Part shown: piece by piece, positions 11,622 to 21,584 of the stretch
Position numbering within the stretch: the stretch's first letter is position 1
Layout of the letters: each line of letters starts with the position of its first letter
Assembly (NCBI RefSeq): GCF_029867415.1
Contig: NC_081183.1
Location: 189,674,061 to 189,738,060, forward strand
Length of the DNA: 64,000 nucleotides
Direction: 5' to 3'
Source: Vicia villosa
Taxonomy: Eukaryota > Streptophyta > Magnoliopsida > Fabales > Fabaceae
Made by a program: the position numbers and the translations under genes
Notes under the pieces: model-generated
Told to the model about the DNA's origin: nothing
The model's database searches: none
What the model saw: only the letters and a program-made list of their open reading frames with translations

Positions 11622-11800
11622 AGAACCGTCTGAGGTATCGCTTTAGATCTGCAACATTAGATCGTTCTGGAACCGTCTGAGGTATCGCTTTAGATCTGTG
11701 ATGCTAGATCGTTCTGGAACCGTCTGAGGTATCGCTTTGATCTGTGATGCTAGATCGTTCTGGAACCGTATGAGGTATCGCTTTGATCTGTGATGTCTGT
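11622..11800 (-). repeat. 47-bp tandem repeat, about 4 copies, copy B
   Basis: GAACCGTCTGAGGTATCGC-type units start at 11623, 11670, 11717 and 11763. The last step is 46 bp because one base is missing. Same unit as the eight-copy array at 4651-5018, showing expansion or contraction between near-identical elements. Confidence 0.92.
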
Positions 11801-12928
11801 TTTTGAGTTGGTAAGTGATCAGAATGAATCTTCGGCTTGATTATATCTGAGAGAATTGTTCATGGAGTTCAGGTGAACACGGCATGTGATTGAGAACATC
11901 TTTGTTGAAATATCCGTCTACCTGAAAAAATCAAGTTAGTGATATGCAATGTTTATGATGTATGTAAATGTGAGATATTCCCGGAGAAATATGCATGTGA
12001 TGTTGTGTATGAATATGCGTATGCATGATGCATGAATGTATGATGTATGAATGTATGATGCATGAATGTATGTGAATGTGAATGTGAATGTGAATGTGAA
12101 TGTGATGCGTGTCAAGCTTCTAGTTGGAAAAAATAAATTTCCACTAGTCAGCTGGACTGTGATCGTTGATGATCTTTTGTCTTGCTTGAGTACCCTCGGC
12201 TGGGGAAATTCTTTGAGAACCCGGGTATCCCGTTGAAGGATCTTTGACTACTGCTTGGGGAATCAAAGGTAACTGGAAGTTCTGATGCCCTTTCAAATGG
12301 GAATGAGGAAAATGCATAATCCTCCGATGCACTATCTGACCAAGTCCGGGTGCGGGGATCACACCTTCTGAAGATAGTAATCTGGAACAATCCTGCTGGG
12401 GAATAAGACTTCTTTTGAAGAGAAAATCTTTTTGAGGAATTTGCTGAGAAATGCGTTTCTCTTGGTAATTTTCTTCTGATGGGATAATGTCTAGATGATC
12501 GGGACATTTCCTGAATGCCATTCCTGTTTTTCCTGGTAAACATCAATCATTATTCGAATGCATATGTTCATTCAAATTTATCATTGGGACGCTTACGCAT
12601 TTAAAACAGAAAAAGTGAAAATAGTAATTTTTGAAAGAGCTGCATTGAAAAGAGCCATGATAGGCGGGTTAGCACAGGGAGACAACAATCCTAGAAGTAG
12701 GAAACCGTCAGAAAGTTTTTGAAAAATATTTATGAAAATAAATAGCTATGTGAAAATGATCCAGTCAAGTTTCAACTCTGCTATTGCCAATCTGTCTTCG
12801 AGCATCTCATCCCTCACTTGTTGGAAGAAAGTGATTAGGACTGATCGGTGTCTTTGAGGTGTTGAATCTTGATGGTGAGTAGGCAGCTGAACGGAACACA
12901 GTTGTATGCTTCATTCCCTAACTTTTGC

Positions 12929-13069
12929 CTAGGCCGCCCTTTCAGGTTTTCAGCCTACCGGGATAGTATTTGTTTAGTCTCTAATTTTTGCCTGGACCGC
13001 CCTTTCGGGTTTTCAATCCACCGAGACGCTCATTTTTGCCTAAGTTGCCCTTTCAGGTTTTCAACTTAG
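12929..13069 (-). other. Three tandem RNA hairpins after the integrase stop, copy B
   Basis: Same three units as in copy A (12929-12958, 12992-13021, 13040-13069), all stems and GAAA tetraloops kept. They start about 22 nt after the integrase stop at 13092. Confidence 0.75.
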
Positions 13070-13091
13070 CGAGCTGTTTTTTTTTTCTTTT

Positions 13092-15215
13092 TTAAGAGAA
13101 GTATTTTTTGACTATGTCAGCATTCACAGGGTGTGGGAAATCCTCGCCATCCATGGTGGTAAGCAACATGGCACCGCCGGAGAATATTTTCTTGATTATG
13201 AATGGTCCCTCGTAGGTGGGAGTCCATTTGCCTCTGGGATCACCTTGTGGTAAGATGATGCGTTTGACAACCAAGCCACCAGTTTGGTATGCTTGACTTT
13301 TGACTTTTTTGTTGAAGGCTTTGATCATACGCTTTTGGTATAGCTGACCATGACAAATGGCTGCGAGCCTTTTCTCATCAATCAAGTTTATCTGGTCCAA
13401 CCGTGTTTGAATCCAATCGTCTTCGTCTAGATTGGCTTCTTTCATGATCCTTAGGGAAGGAATCTGAATTTCAATTGGAAGAACTGCCTCCATACCATAG
13501 ACTAAGGAAAATGGAGTTGCCCCTGTTGAGGTACGCGCAGATGTGCGATAACCATGAAGAGCAAAAGGTAACATCTCATGCCAGTCTTTGTAGGTTACTG
13601 TCATTTTCTGTATGATTTTCTTGATGTTCTTGTTGGCAGCTTCCACCGCGCCGTTCATCTTTGGTCGATATGGAGAAGAATTATGATGTTTGATCTTGAA
13701 CTGTGTGCAAAGTTCAGTAATCATTCTGTTGTTTAGATTTGTGCCATTGTCAGTGATAATCCGTTCAGGGATGCCATACCGACAAATGAGATTGCATTTG
13801 ATGAACCGGGCTACCACATTTTTGGTAACAGAAGCAAATGAAGCTGCTTCTACCCACTTTGTGAAGTAGTCAATAGCGACCAGGATAAAGCGATGTCCGT
13901 TGGAGGCAGTAGGTTTGATTTCTCCAATCATATCAATACCCCACATTGCAAAAGGCCAAGGAGCCGTCAGGACGCTTAATGGAACTGGAGGTACATGTAC
14001 TTTGTCAGCGTATATCTGGCATTTGTGACATGTTCGGGAGTGATGATGGCAGTCTGTTTCCATGGGTAGACCAGTAATAACCTGCTCTAAGGATTTTTTT
14101 AGCCATTGTATGTCCACTGGAATGAGTACCGAAGGCACCATTGTGAATTTCTTCCATGATCTGTTCTGCTTCCTTCTTGTTTACACAGCGAAGTAAAGTC
14201 GAGTCATGGTTGCGTTTGTATAGGGTTCCATTGCTTAGAAAGAATTTGGCAGCAAATCTCCTTAGAAACTCTCTGTCGTTAATGGATGCCCCTTCAGGGT
14301 ACTCCTGAGCTTCGAGATATCTTTTTACCTCATGGAACCATGGTTTTTCCTCGGTGTTGGACTTTGCAATCATGTCATCGACATACACCTCTATTTCTTG
14401 ATGAATCATATCATGAAATAGCGCTACCATTGCACGTTGGTAGGTTGCTCCGGCGTTTTTCAGACCAAAGGGCATTACTTTGTAACAAAAGGGTTCCCCA
14501 GGGTGTTGTGAAGGTTGTTTTTTCCATGTCTTCGGGTGACATCTTGATTTGATTGTACCCTGAGAATCCGTCCATAAAGGAGAATACCTTGCATTGTGCG
14601 GTATTGTCAACCAGTACATCGATGTGTGGTAAAGGGAAATCATCTTTGGGGCTTGCCCGGTTTAGATCTCTGTAGTCCACGCACATTCTGACTTTCCCGT
14701 CCTTTTTAGGTACAGGCACGATGTTAGCTATCCAAGGAGGATAACTTACAACTTTTAGGAATCCGGCATTGAATTGTTTTTCAACCTCGTCTTTGATCTT
14801 TTTTGACATATCAGGCCTACTCCTTCGTAGTTTCTGTTTGACTGGAATGCTACCTTCTTTGATTGGTAGGCGATGAACTACGATGTCCGTGTCAAGGCCT
14901 GGCATATCCTCATAGGACCAGGCGAATATCTCGACGTAGTCTCGCAGCATTTGAATCAGTCTTTGCTTGACGCTGTGTTCTAAATCAGCCCCTATTTTGA
15001 CTTCTTTCTTTTCTTCGTTGTTGCCTAAGTTGATGACCTCAATTGGCTCCTCATGAGGCTGTATGGCCTTGTCTTCTTGTTCTAGCAGCCTTGCAAGTTC
15101 TCTTGGCACCTCACAATCTTCCTCACTTTCGTCCTCAGTTTGGTAGATCGGATTTTCAAAGTCATGACGGGCAATAGCAGAATCGTTGTTGACAGGATCC
15201 AGAGTGTATGTGAAT
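13092..15215 (-). pseudogene. Ogre pol (RT - integrase), frameshifted with RNase H deletion
   Basis: The frame opens at the predicted splice acceptor (15215). Reverse transcriptase blocks follow: KKDGKVRMCVDYRDLN, then FMDGFSGYNQIKMSPED, then PFGLKNAGATYQ and the catalytic YVDDMIAKS. A frameshift lies near 14490 in a short G run. About five residues after YVDDMIAKS the sequence jumps (near 14345) to the region just before integrase (EAQEYPEGAS), so the rest of RT and all of RNase H are missing. The integrase zinc domain (GTHSSGH, then CHKC) is split by a second frameshift near 14071. The integrase core then reads through with WGIDMIG, ITDNGTN and NGAVEAANK to a stop at 13092. This pol cannot make a working polyprotein. 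Confidence 0.92.
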
Positions 15216-15473
15216 CTGCAAGTTAATTATGTGAGTATGTGTGAAGAAAAAACATAGCTATTAGAAAGCGAAGAAAGAAGGAAAAAGGATCACAAATTTT
15301 AAATATGCAAGCGTCCCATGATTTTACTGAATGCACATGATCATGATATGATAAGCCCTTATAGAAGGACCAGTGTGCTAAGGCACACGGCTTTCAAGCT
15401 CATGGTTCGATTGTTCAGGAACCACTTTTATCTTTGCACATTATACACAAAGAAAACAGGAAATGGCATTTAC
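15216..15473 (-). other. Predicted spliced intron between gag-pro and pol (258 nt)
   Basis: Donor GTAAAT starts at 15473, two bases into the last GAG codon of gag-pro. The acceptor TTAACTTGCAG ends at 15216, with a T-rich stretch upstream. Removing it skips the gag-pro TAA and joins the frames in phase (two bases of a codon before, one after). Ogre elements are known to have a spliced intron between protease and RT, so partial splicing would set the ratio of Gag-Pro to Gag-Pro-Pol. Position and phase here are my reading. Confidence 0.75.
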
Positions 15474-18400
15474 TCCTGGTCAAAGGAGATCACATCCTCA
15501 GCTTTCCAGTTGTTCAATCCATTGTTGTGAGCAGGGGGTACCCAGCTGTTCCAGTTGCAATTGTCTTTTTCATCTTCCACAACATTGATTTCATTAGTGG
15601 GAAAATGAGCCGGTGATCCTTCGGGATAAGGGATATACTCTGCTGGATACGAGAGCCCAGGCTGAGATATCTCTGTCGGCTGAGCGAGATGCTCGATAAG
15701 GCCGTCCCATGCAGTCGGGATGATATTTTGAATAGGGAATTGTGCATCCTGATAAGGAGTGTATGCTGACAGAAAGCAACCATCGTTGTTTGGTATTTCT
15801 CTGGCTTCTTGAAAAGCGAAATTGTCGTCGTAATGTTCATCCCATCCAGTTGGGATAATGTCCTCCATGGCAATTTGTGAGCTCGGAGGAGCGGAATATT
15901 TCACCATATAGTCATATTTGCCGCTGGGTTCTCCTAGCGTGTCCCATACTTCTTTGGGTGGATTTTGATATTGCTCAGTGACAGGACTTGTGAAACTTTC
16001 GTCATTTTCAATTTGATCACCCCATCCAGTCGGGGTAAGGTCGTCCATAGCAATATAAGAATTCTGAGGTTCGGCATACTGATAATTATACCCGCCGTTT
16101 GGTTCTCCCACAGCATCCCACATTCCCATGGAAATAGGTGGAATTTCATCTGGATACGGCTGAATGATATGGTTCATGAACACTCCTTCATCTTCAATAG
16201 CGTTTACTTCTTGGCTGACAAAGTGTGACATCAATCCTTCAGAACGAGGACTTCGATCATTCTTTTGATTTTCACTATCATAGCCCAGACCTAGCTTGTC
16301 AGATTTGTAGGGTATATCGGGAAGTTGTCCCCATACTGTGCAATCACCCTGTTCAATCATGGCTTTGGCATCTTTGAGAGAAGCCATAGTTGTAGTTGGA
16401 GTAGCAGGAATATGCTTGGTGGTAGAGACATCTGGAGAGACCACCTCAAATGATTGGCATGGAGTTTCGATGAATTCGTCCTCCAACTCGACATATTTGG
16501 AATTGCTTAGGTGACTAACCACATATTCCTCTTCGCCATAGACTGTGACAATCTTTCCTTTTACTGGATATTTTAACTTCTGATGCAGGGTAGAAGTTAC
16601 AGCGTTTGCCCCATGTATCCAAGGGCGTCCAAGTAAACAGGAGTAGGCTGGGTGAATTTCCATTACGTAAAAGATAGAATCAAAGATCTGAGAACCCACT
16701 CTGATTGGGAGATTCACTTTTCCGTATACCGTTCTGGTTGAACCGTCAAAGGCTCTTACCACAACATCGCTTGGTTGTAACACAATTCCTTCGAAGTCAA
16801 GTTTTTCTAGTACTGTTTTTGGTAACACGTTCAGAGAAGAACCGTTATCTACTAGCACATGAGATAGAGTGGTGCCATTACATTCAATGGAGATATGTAA
16901 GGCTTTGTTGTGATTTTTCCCAGCAGGGGTTAGATCCACATCGGAGAAACCGAGACCATTGCTCACGGTTAGATTGGCAACACAATTCTCAAATTGGTCG
17001 ACTGAGATCTCTTGAGGTACATGCGCAGCTTTCAGGAATTTCATCAGAGCTTTGGCATGAGCTTCTGAATATTTTAGCAGAGATAGCATTGAGATTTTTG
17101 AAGCAGTGTGCCCCAGTTGCTCAACAATATTGTAATCACTCTTGCAGATGATTTTCAATATTTCCTCCATTTCTTGCTTTGATGGATCCTCAGCAGTGAT
17201 CTCCACCGGGGTTTGAATTTGTTCAACTTGTGGCTCTTTGCCTCGAGCGTTGACATTTTGATTAGGAACTGGGACTCGGACTGGACCAGCAGCAATATTT
17301 GGAGAAATTTCTGGTGAAAAGATTCTTCCACTTCTCGTGATCTTGCTGGTACCCGCGATATTACCCACAGTTGGAGTAGTTAACTTTGCGGTCTCTTCAG
17401 TCGAGGTACTTTGCTTAACTCCATGAATGTAAACATTAGCGTCATATCCCCATGGGACAGCTTTGTCTGAGGAGTATGGAAATGGAGTTGGACTAGCAAT
17501 GACTACTGATGCCACTTTGAGTGTAGCAGAAATTTTGAATGGAACCTTGGCAGAGATTTTGAATGGTAAGCTGGAGATCACTGAGACATCCTCTATTCTT
17601 ATCCCGTTTGCAAAGACTTCGCACAGTACGTCCATAGAAGGGAGCCTCTCAAACATAATGATACGGCGATCCATCCATTTTTGAATTCCCATCCTCAGAT
17701 TTTCACAACCATTGGGCAGGCAAGAGCAGTAAAAGCAGTCGGGGTCACACCCTGGAAAGTAACCAGCTCGGATTAGCTTTCCTTTGACTTTGCAGAGTGG
17801 AGTTGATAATTCGTTCACATCATAGATGTAAACAGTGTCCAGGATAGCGTTGACAGTTTTGTCATGCTTTGGCATAGGTGCTGTGATGACATTTGGAGTT
17901 TCTGGAGGATCGAACTCAATTTCACCAGCATCTATCATATCTTGTATTTTATTTTTCAGGGCCCAGCAGTGATCTGCGTCATGTCCTGGACAGTTTGAGT
18001 GATAGGCACATGTCGCATCAGGGCGATAATTCAGAGAGGAAGTGTTGACATTCTTTGGAGGACCTCTTAAGGTGATCAGATCTGCTTTTAGCAAGTGCTG
18101 CAATGCCTGAGAAATTGGCATGTTGATTTTGGTGAAATTTCTTCTTGGTGCATCTGGTCGATGCGTATATTTTGGCTGTTGATCTTTTTGAGGTGCAGAT
18201 GCGGAGATCAGAACTGCCCCTACAGATTGATGCTGTTCATTTTTGCGACTTTTCTGAATTTGTGTTGCATTGACCTCATTTCTCCCACTGATGGGCCTTT
18301 TTGTAGTACCAGAGGTGGAACCTATTTGAATTTTTCCATTTTGAATGCCACTTTCGACACGTTCTCCGGTTAGTATTAGGTCAGTGAAACCTGATGATGA

Positions 18401-19246
18401 ACTGCCCAGCAAATGGCTATAGAAAGGGCCAGTTAAAGTGCCCATGAACATGTCAACTAGTTCGCGATCAGATAAGGGTGGTTGAACCCTTCCAGCCATA
18501 TCTCTCCACTTTTGTGCATATCCTTTGAAACTTTCTTTTGGTCCCATAGACATGCCCCTTAATTGAGTACGGGTTGGCGCAAGATCAGCATTGTATTGGT
18601 ACTGTTTGTAAAAAGCAGCAGCTAATTCTTCCCAAGTATGAACCTTGGTATTTTCTAGCTGATAGTACCACTCGAGTTGTGTACCCGACAGACTTTCTTG
18701 GAAGAAGTGAATCCATAACTTGTTATCTGTTGTATGAGGTTGTATCTTCCTCACATAGGATCTCAGATGTAGTTTCGGGCAAGAAACTCCATCATATTTT
18801 GCAAAGACCGGAACTTTGAATTTTGGAGGGATAACAACATCCGAGATGAGCCCCAGATCATTGAAATCTAAGCCAGGTATTTTTTGTATCTCCATAGCTT
18901 TCATACGATCTTCCAGCTGTTGGTATTTTTCATCATCAGGTTCGTCCCCAGAGTGATCATCTCCTTCATTTGAAGAGAGAGAGGGTTTAGCAGAACCCTG
19001 GTTGCTTTGATTGTCTTCTTGTTCATCATCACCGACTGTTTCAGGGATCGGTGGCTTTGTGAACTTTTTGACTGGAATTTTGATCTTTCTTCTCAGGTGA
19101 CTCACACCTACAGATCCTTTAGGCTTCTTTTTCTTCTTGATTATCAGGGCTTTCAGTTCTTGCTGCCCCTTTGCCAGTTCCAGAATTGCCACTTGAACTT
19201 GGGCATTCTGTGCTTCGAGATTCTTGATACTTGCCTCGGATTCCAT
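15470..19246 (-). CDS. Ogre gag-protease polyprotein
   Basis: An uninterrupted frame of 1258 aa from the ATG at 19246 (MESEASIKNL); the frame is open 15 codons further up to 19291. In order: a coiled coil (about 1-40) ending in KKKKKPKG; a Gag capsid-type region (about 190-310, with YKQYQYNAD and ESFKGYAQKWRDMAG); a cysteine/histidine cluster (CAYHSNCPGHDADHC, about 412-427); a retropepsin site (VDNGSSLNVLP, about 799) with LLGRPWIHGA downstream; and a long acidic tail with internal repeats (about 1039-1200). It forms virus-like particles and matures them by proteolysis. The start is chosen because the ATG follows an acceptor-like TTTATTTCAG and matches the usual coiled-coil start. It ends at the intron donor. 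Confidence 0.9.
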   Translation of the reverse strand: MESEASIKNLEAQNAQVQVAILELAKGQQELKALIIKKKKKPKGSVGVSHLRRKIKIPVKKFTKPPIPETVGDDEQEDNQSNQGSAKPSLSSNEGDDHSGDEPDDEKYQQLEDRMKAMEIQKIPGLDFNDLGLISDVVIPPKFKVPVFAKYDGVSCPKLHLRSYVRKIQPHTTDNKLWIHFFQESLSGTQLEWYYQLENTKVHTWEELAAAFYKQYQYNADLAPTRTQLRGMSMGPKESFKGYAQKWRDMAGRVQPPLSDRELVDMFMGTLTGPFYSHLLGSSSSGFTDLILTGERVESGIQNGKIQIGSTSGTTKRPISGRNEVNATQIQKSRKNEQHQSVGAVLISASAPQKDQQPKYTHRPDAPRRNFTKINMPISQALQHLLKADLITLRGPPKNVNTSSLNYRPDATCAYHSNCPGHDADHCWALKNKIQDMIDAGEIEFDPPETPNVITAPMPKHDKTVNAILDTVYIYDVNELSTPLCKVKGKLIRAGYFPGCDPDCFYCSCLPNGCENLRMGIQKWMDRRIIMFERLPSMDVLCEVFANGIRIEDVSVISSLPFKISAKVPFKISATLKVASVVIASPTPFPYSSDKAVPWGYDANVYIHGVKQSTSTEETAKLTTPTVGNIAGTSKITRSGRIFSPEISPNIAAGPVRVPVPNQNVNARGKEPQVEQIQTPVEITAEDPSKQEMEEILKIICKSDYNIVEQLGHTASKISMLSLLKYSEAHAKALMKFLKAAHVPQEISVDQFENCVANLTVSNGLGFSDVDLTPAGKNHNKALHISIECNGTTLSHVLVDNGSSLNVLPKTVLEKLDFEGIVLQPSDVVVRAFDGSTRTVYGKVNLPIRVGSQIFDSIFYVMEIHPAYSCLLGRPWIHGANAVTSTLHQKLKYPVKGKIVTVYGEEEYVVSHLSNSKYVELEDEFIETPCQSFEVVSPDVSTTKHIPATPTTTMASLKDAKAMIEQGDCTVWGQLPDIPYKSDKLGLGYDSENQKNDRSPRSEGLMSHFVSQEVNAIEDEGVFMNHIIQPYPDEIPPISMGMWDAVGEPNGGYNYQYAEPQNSYIAMDDLTPTGWGDQIENDESFTSPVTEQYQNPPKEVWDTLGEPSGKYDYMVKYSAPPSSQIAMEDIIPTGWDEHYDDNFAFQEAREIPNNDGCFLSAYTPYQDAQFPIQNIIPTAWDGLIEHLAQPTEISQPGLSYPAEYIPYPEGSPAHFPTNEINVVEDEKDNCNWNSWVPPAHNNGLNNWKAEDVISFDQE

Positions 19247-19571
19247 CTCTTCTGACTGAAATAAACAGCGAGAAGATGAGAAATCCGTCATGTGAACCTG
19301 TTATGAAATGTGTATGACTGGATGCCATGTGTATGCAATGTATGAAATGCAAATGCAATGTATATGAATGCAATGTATGAAATGTATATGCAATGCATGA
19401 AGTGAAATGTGTGTGCAATGTTTCAAGGATCTTAGAGTTTAGATTTGTTAAAGAAGAAACAAACGTTAGTTAATCAATTTATTTCTTTTTTCTTCTTTTT
19501 TTTTTTGCTTCTTTTTTCTTTTTTCTTTGCCTCATTTGGGCTTACAAGACAGAAATAAAACAAATGATCCT
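19247..19571 (-). other. Spacer between ORF1 and gag
   Basis: No gene. It holds an array of short ATG/TGCA-rich repeats (about 19310-19420, units like ATGCAATGTATGAA), a pyrimidine-rich run (19480-19540) and, at the gag end, an acceptor-like TTTATTTCAG just before the gag ATG. Confidence 0.7.
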
Positions 19572-20915
19572 TCAGGTCTCCCGTGGACGCTTTCTTTTTG
19601 CCCCCAGGAATGTGTTGATCTGCTGTTCTTCTTGAAGCTGTCCGGTGAGCTCCAATATCCTTCTCTCATAGTCCTGACAGTATGATTTGAAGGTGTCTCT
19701 TTCCTCTTTGAGTTGAACCCAAGATTTTTGCAACTCTTCCAGGTCAGTTGGCATGTCCGGGTGTAAAGTAACTTGAGGTTCGTATCCTTCGACCTCTGGC
19801 TCAATAGTCACAGGTAGAACAGCAGGATATGGCATAAGGAGTTTCTGAGCATGAGTGCGGACCCATCTGAGGTAGGGTTCCATAGGAATAGAATTCCATT
19901 GCCCCAGAGTATTGCTTTCTATTCTATAGACACTGCCCCATGCATGTATGAACCTTCGTCGGTGTCTATGAGAATCATTCTCGTAATCAAACACAATGCC
20001 ATGGATAATCATGTCATGAGGACCATTGCTCCTTGCATATCCGAATTGGCGTAGAGCTAAAGAGGGATTGTAAGTGATGCCTCCTTTGATGCCAAGGAGT
20101 GGCACATTAGGGTACTCTCCACAATGATCAATGATAGTAATGTCTCTTTGAAAGAAGTTGTTCCACCGGATATCTGAATGAGACAAAGACATAATCCTGT
20201 GAGACCATTGCATTCTTTGTTCATTTCTCAACACTGATCGGGGAAGATGAAATGTAAACCACCTAGCCAGTAGTGGTATACAGCACATGAGAGTTCCTCG
20301 TTTCTTCATGGTACGAGTGTGTAGAGAATGTAGAATGTCTCCCAGCAAGGTTGGTACCGGGTTACGGATTAGGAAAAGGTTGATGATGTGTACACTTATG
20401 AACTGGTCGGGATTTGGGAATAAAACCAACCCATAGATTAAAAGTGCCATAACTTCCTCAAAAGCTGGATAACTTTTGTTTTCTAGCAGTAGTCGAGCCT
20501 TTTCCAATAAGAACTTGGCAAGCAAACCCTCAACTCCACTCTTTGTTTCCCAATTGGATTTGATTTCTGATTTCCGCAAATGTAAAGCAGCAGCAATGAC
20601 TTCAGGTTTTGGAATCCTTTCTAAACCATTGAAAGGTAATTGATTTCGAACAGGTAATCCCATTAGTTCAGAGAATTCTTCCAAAGTGGGTACCAACTGG
20701 TAATCAGGAAAGGTAAAGCAATGATGTTCAGGGTCAAAGAACTGGAACAGGACCCGTATCATGTCTTCTTCAAATTTTGAGGTAACCAAATGGAGTAGGT
20801 GACCATGCTTTTCAGTGAATTGAACATTCCTGGGGAATTCTGACACCAAGTCTTTTAGCTCAGACGGTATCGTTGAGATGTTGATTCGAATGTAATCTTT
20901 GGTGGCGGGAGCCAT
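19572..20915 (-). CDS. Ogre ORF1 protein
   Basis: An intact frame of 447 aa from the ATG at 20915 (MAPATKDYIRIN); it is open to 20966, but the inner ATG has the better GTAATGGC context and matches the start style of the related ORF1 at 29369. An extra ORF upstream of gag is a hallmark of Ogre. Its function is unknown. Visible blocks: FTFPDYQLVPTLEEF (about 85-100), LLIYGLVLFPN (about 165), NPVPTLLGDILHSLHTR (about 195) and GIKGGITYNPSLALRQFGY (about 290). The C-terminal 60 residues look like a coiled coil. It resembles the plant-mobile-domain-like fold of some plant transposon proteins, which is only my impression. Intact while pol is broken. Confidence 0.88.
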   Translation of the reverse strand: MAPATKDYIRINISTIPSELKDLVSEFPRNVQFTEKHGHLLHLVTSKFEEDMIRVLFQFFDPEHHCFTFPDYQLVPTLEEFSELMGLPVRNQLPFNGLERIPKPEVIAAALHLRKSEIKSNWETKSGVEGLLAKFLLEKARLLLENKSYPAFEEVMALLIYGLVLFPNPDQFISVHIINLFLIRNPVPTLLGDILHSLHTRTMKKRGTLMCCIPLLARWFTFHLPRSVLRNEQRMQWSHRIMSLSHSDIRWNNFFQRDITIIDHCGEYPNVPLLGIKGGITYNPSLALRQFGYARSNGPHDMIIHGIVFDYENDSHRHRRRFIHAWGSVYRIESNTLGQWNSIPMEPYLRWVRTHAQKLLMPYPAVLPVTIEPEVEGYEPQVTLHPDMPTDLEELQKSWVQLKEERDTFKSYCQDYERRILELTGQLQEEQQINTFLGAKRKRPRET

Positions 20916-21566
20916 TACCTGCAAAAACAAAGGTAAACTCTTTGATCCTTGAAGTGTCTGGTGCAAAAAATGATATGCTTATGATGCAAACATGTGGCAC
21001 ACAAAAACAAATCAAACAATAGCCTTAGGTTTAAAGGCTTGCATGGAGTTGATAGGTGATACCCTCCCCACTGAAGTTGAGTTGGTTAAAACCTGTCCTA
21101 GAATTGGATTCGGGTTCTATGATCCTTGGAAGTAACATCTCAATACGGCGCTCGAGCGGCCGATCAAAATATTCCTCGAGGATAACTAACTTCGATCAAT
21201 TTCAAAGCTAGCCACTTAAAAGGCCACAAGTCAAGTTCAACTAAAAGGTTCTAAGACAAATTAGTGTTTAATGACACTTCGGAAGCCTAATATACTCCTT
21301 GATCGTTTTCAAGGGACATCAGTATAAACCAAAGTATCACACTAACGATGACTACCAGATCAACCGTATCGGTACATGCCGTACAGTTTCCTTGGTCTAA
21401 TGTCATGTACTTAAGGTATCTCGAGATTCGGGTTAGAATCTTTCACACAAGCAAAATACCCAAGCAAGCCTTTGAAAAATAGAGCAATCAAATCAATCAA
21501 TTGAAAACATCGACCTATTCTCTTAAGGTAACCCCTTTTGAAAACATTTTGTTTTTTGAAAGTATC
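20916..21566 (-). other. Ogre leader between PBS and ORF1
   Basis: Non-coding leader. Immediately before the ORF1 ATG is CTTTGTTTTTGCAG/GTA, a strong 3' splice-site look-alike. No other gene seen. Confidence 0.65.
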
Positions 21567-21584
21567 TCCCCAGCAGAGTCGCCA
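21567..21584 (-). promoter_or_regulatory. Primer binding site, tRNA-Arg type
   Basis: TGGCGACTCTGCTGGGGA on the minus strand, four bases inside the LTR end (...GGTCCACA). This is the primer site reported for Ogre elements, complementary to a tRNA-Arg 3' end, and it primes minus-strand cDNA synthesis. The same 18-mer occurs in elements C (30165-30182) and G (58360-58377). Confidence 0.9.

Larger units (their letters stand above)
11239..13091 (-). other. Ogre 3' untranslated region, copy B
   Basis: Same layout as copy A: polypurine tract, inverted repeat (11251-11258 with 11267-11276), a shorter 47-bp array, ATG/TGAATG-rich short repeats (12000-12110), conserved non-coding sequence and three hairpins (12929-13069). 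No convincing coding frame. Confidence 0.8.

Noticed and set aside
16705..17151. 148-aa plus-strand frame opposite gag-pro (and similar antisense frames at 27107-27661)
   Set aside because: Antisense shadows of long, well supported coding frames.
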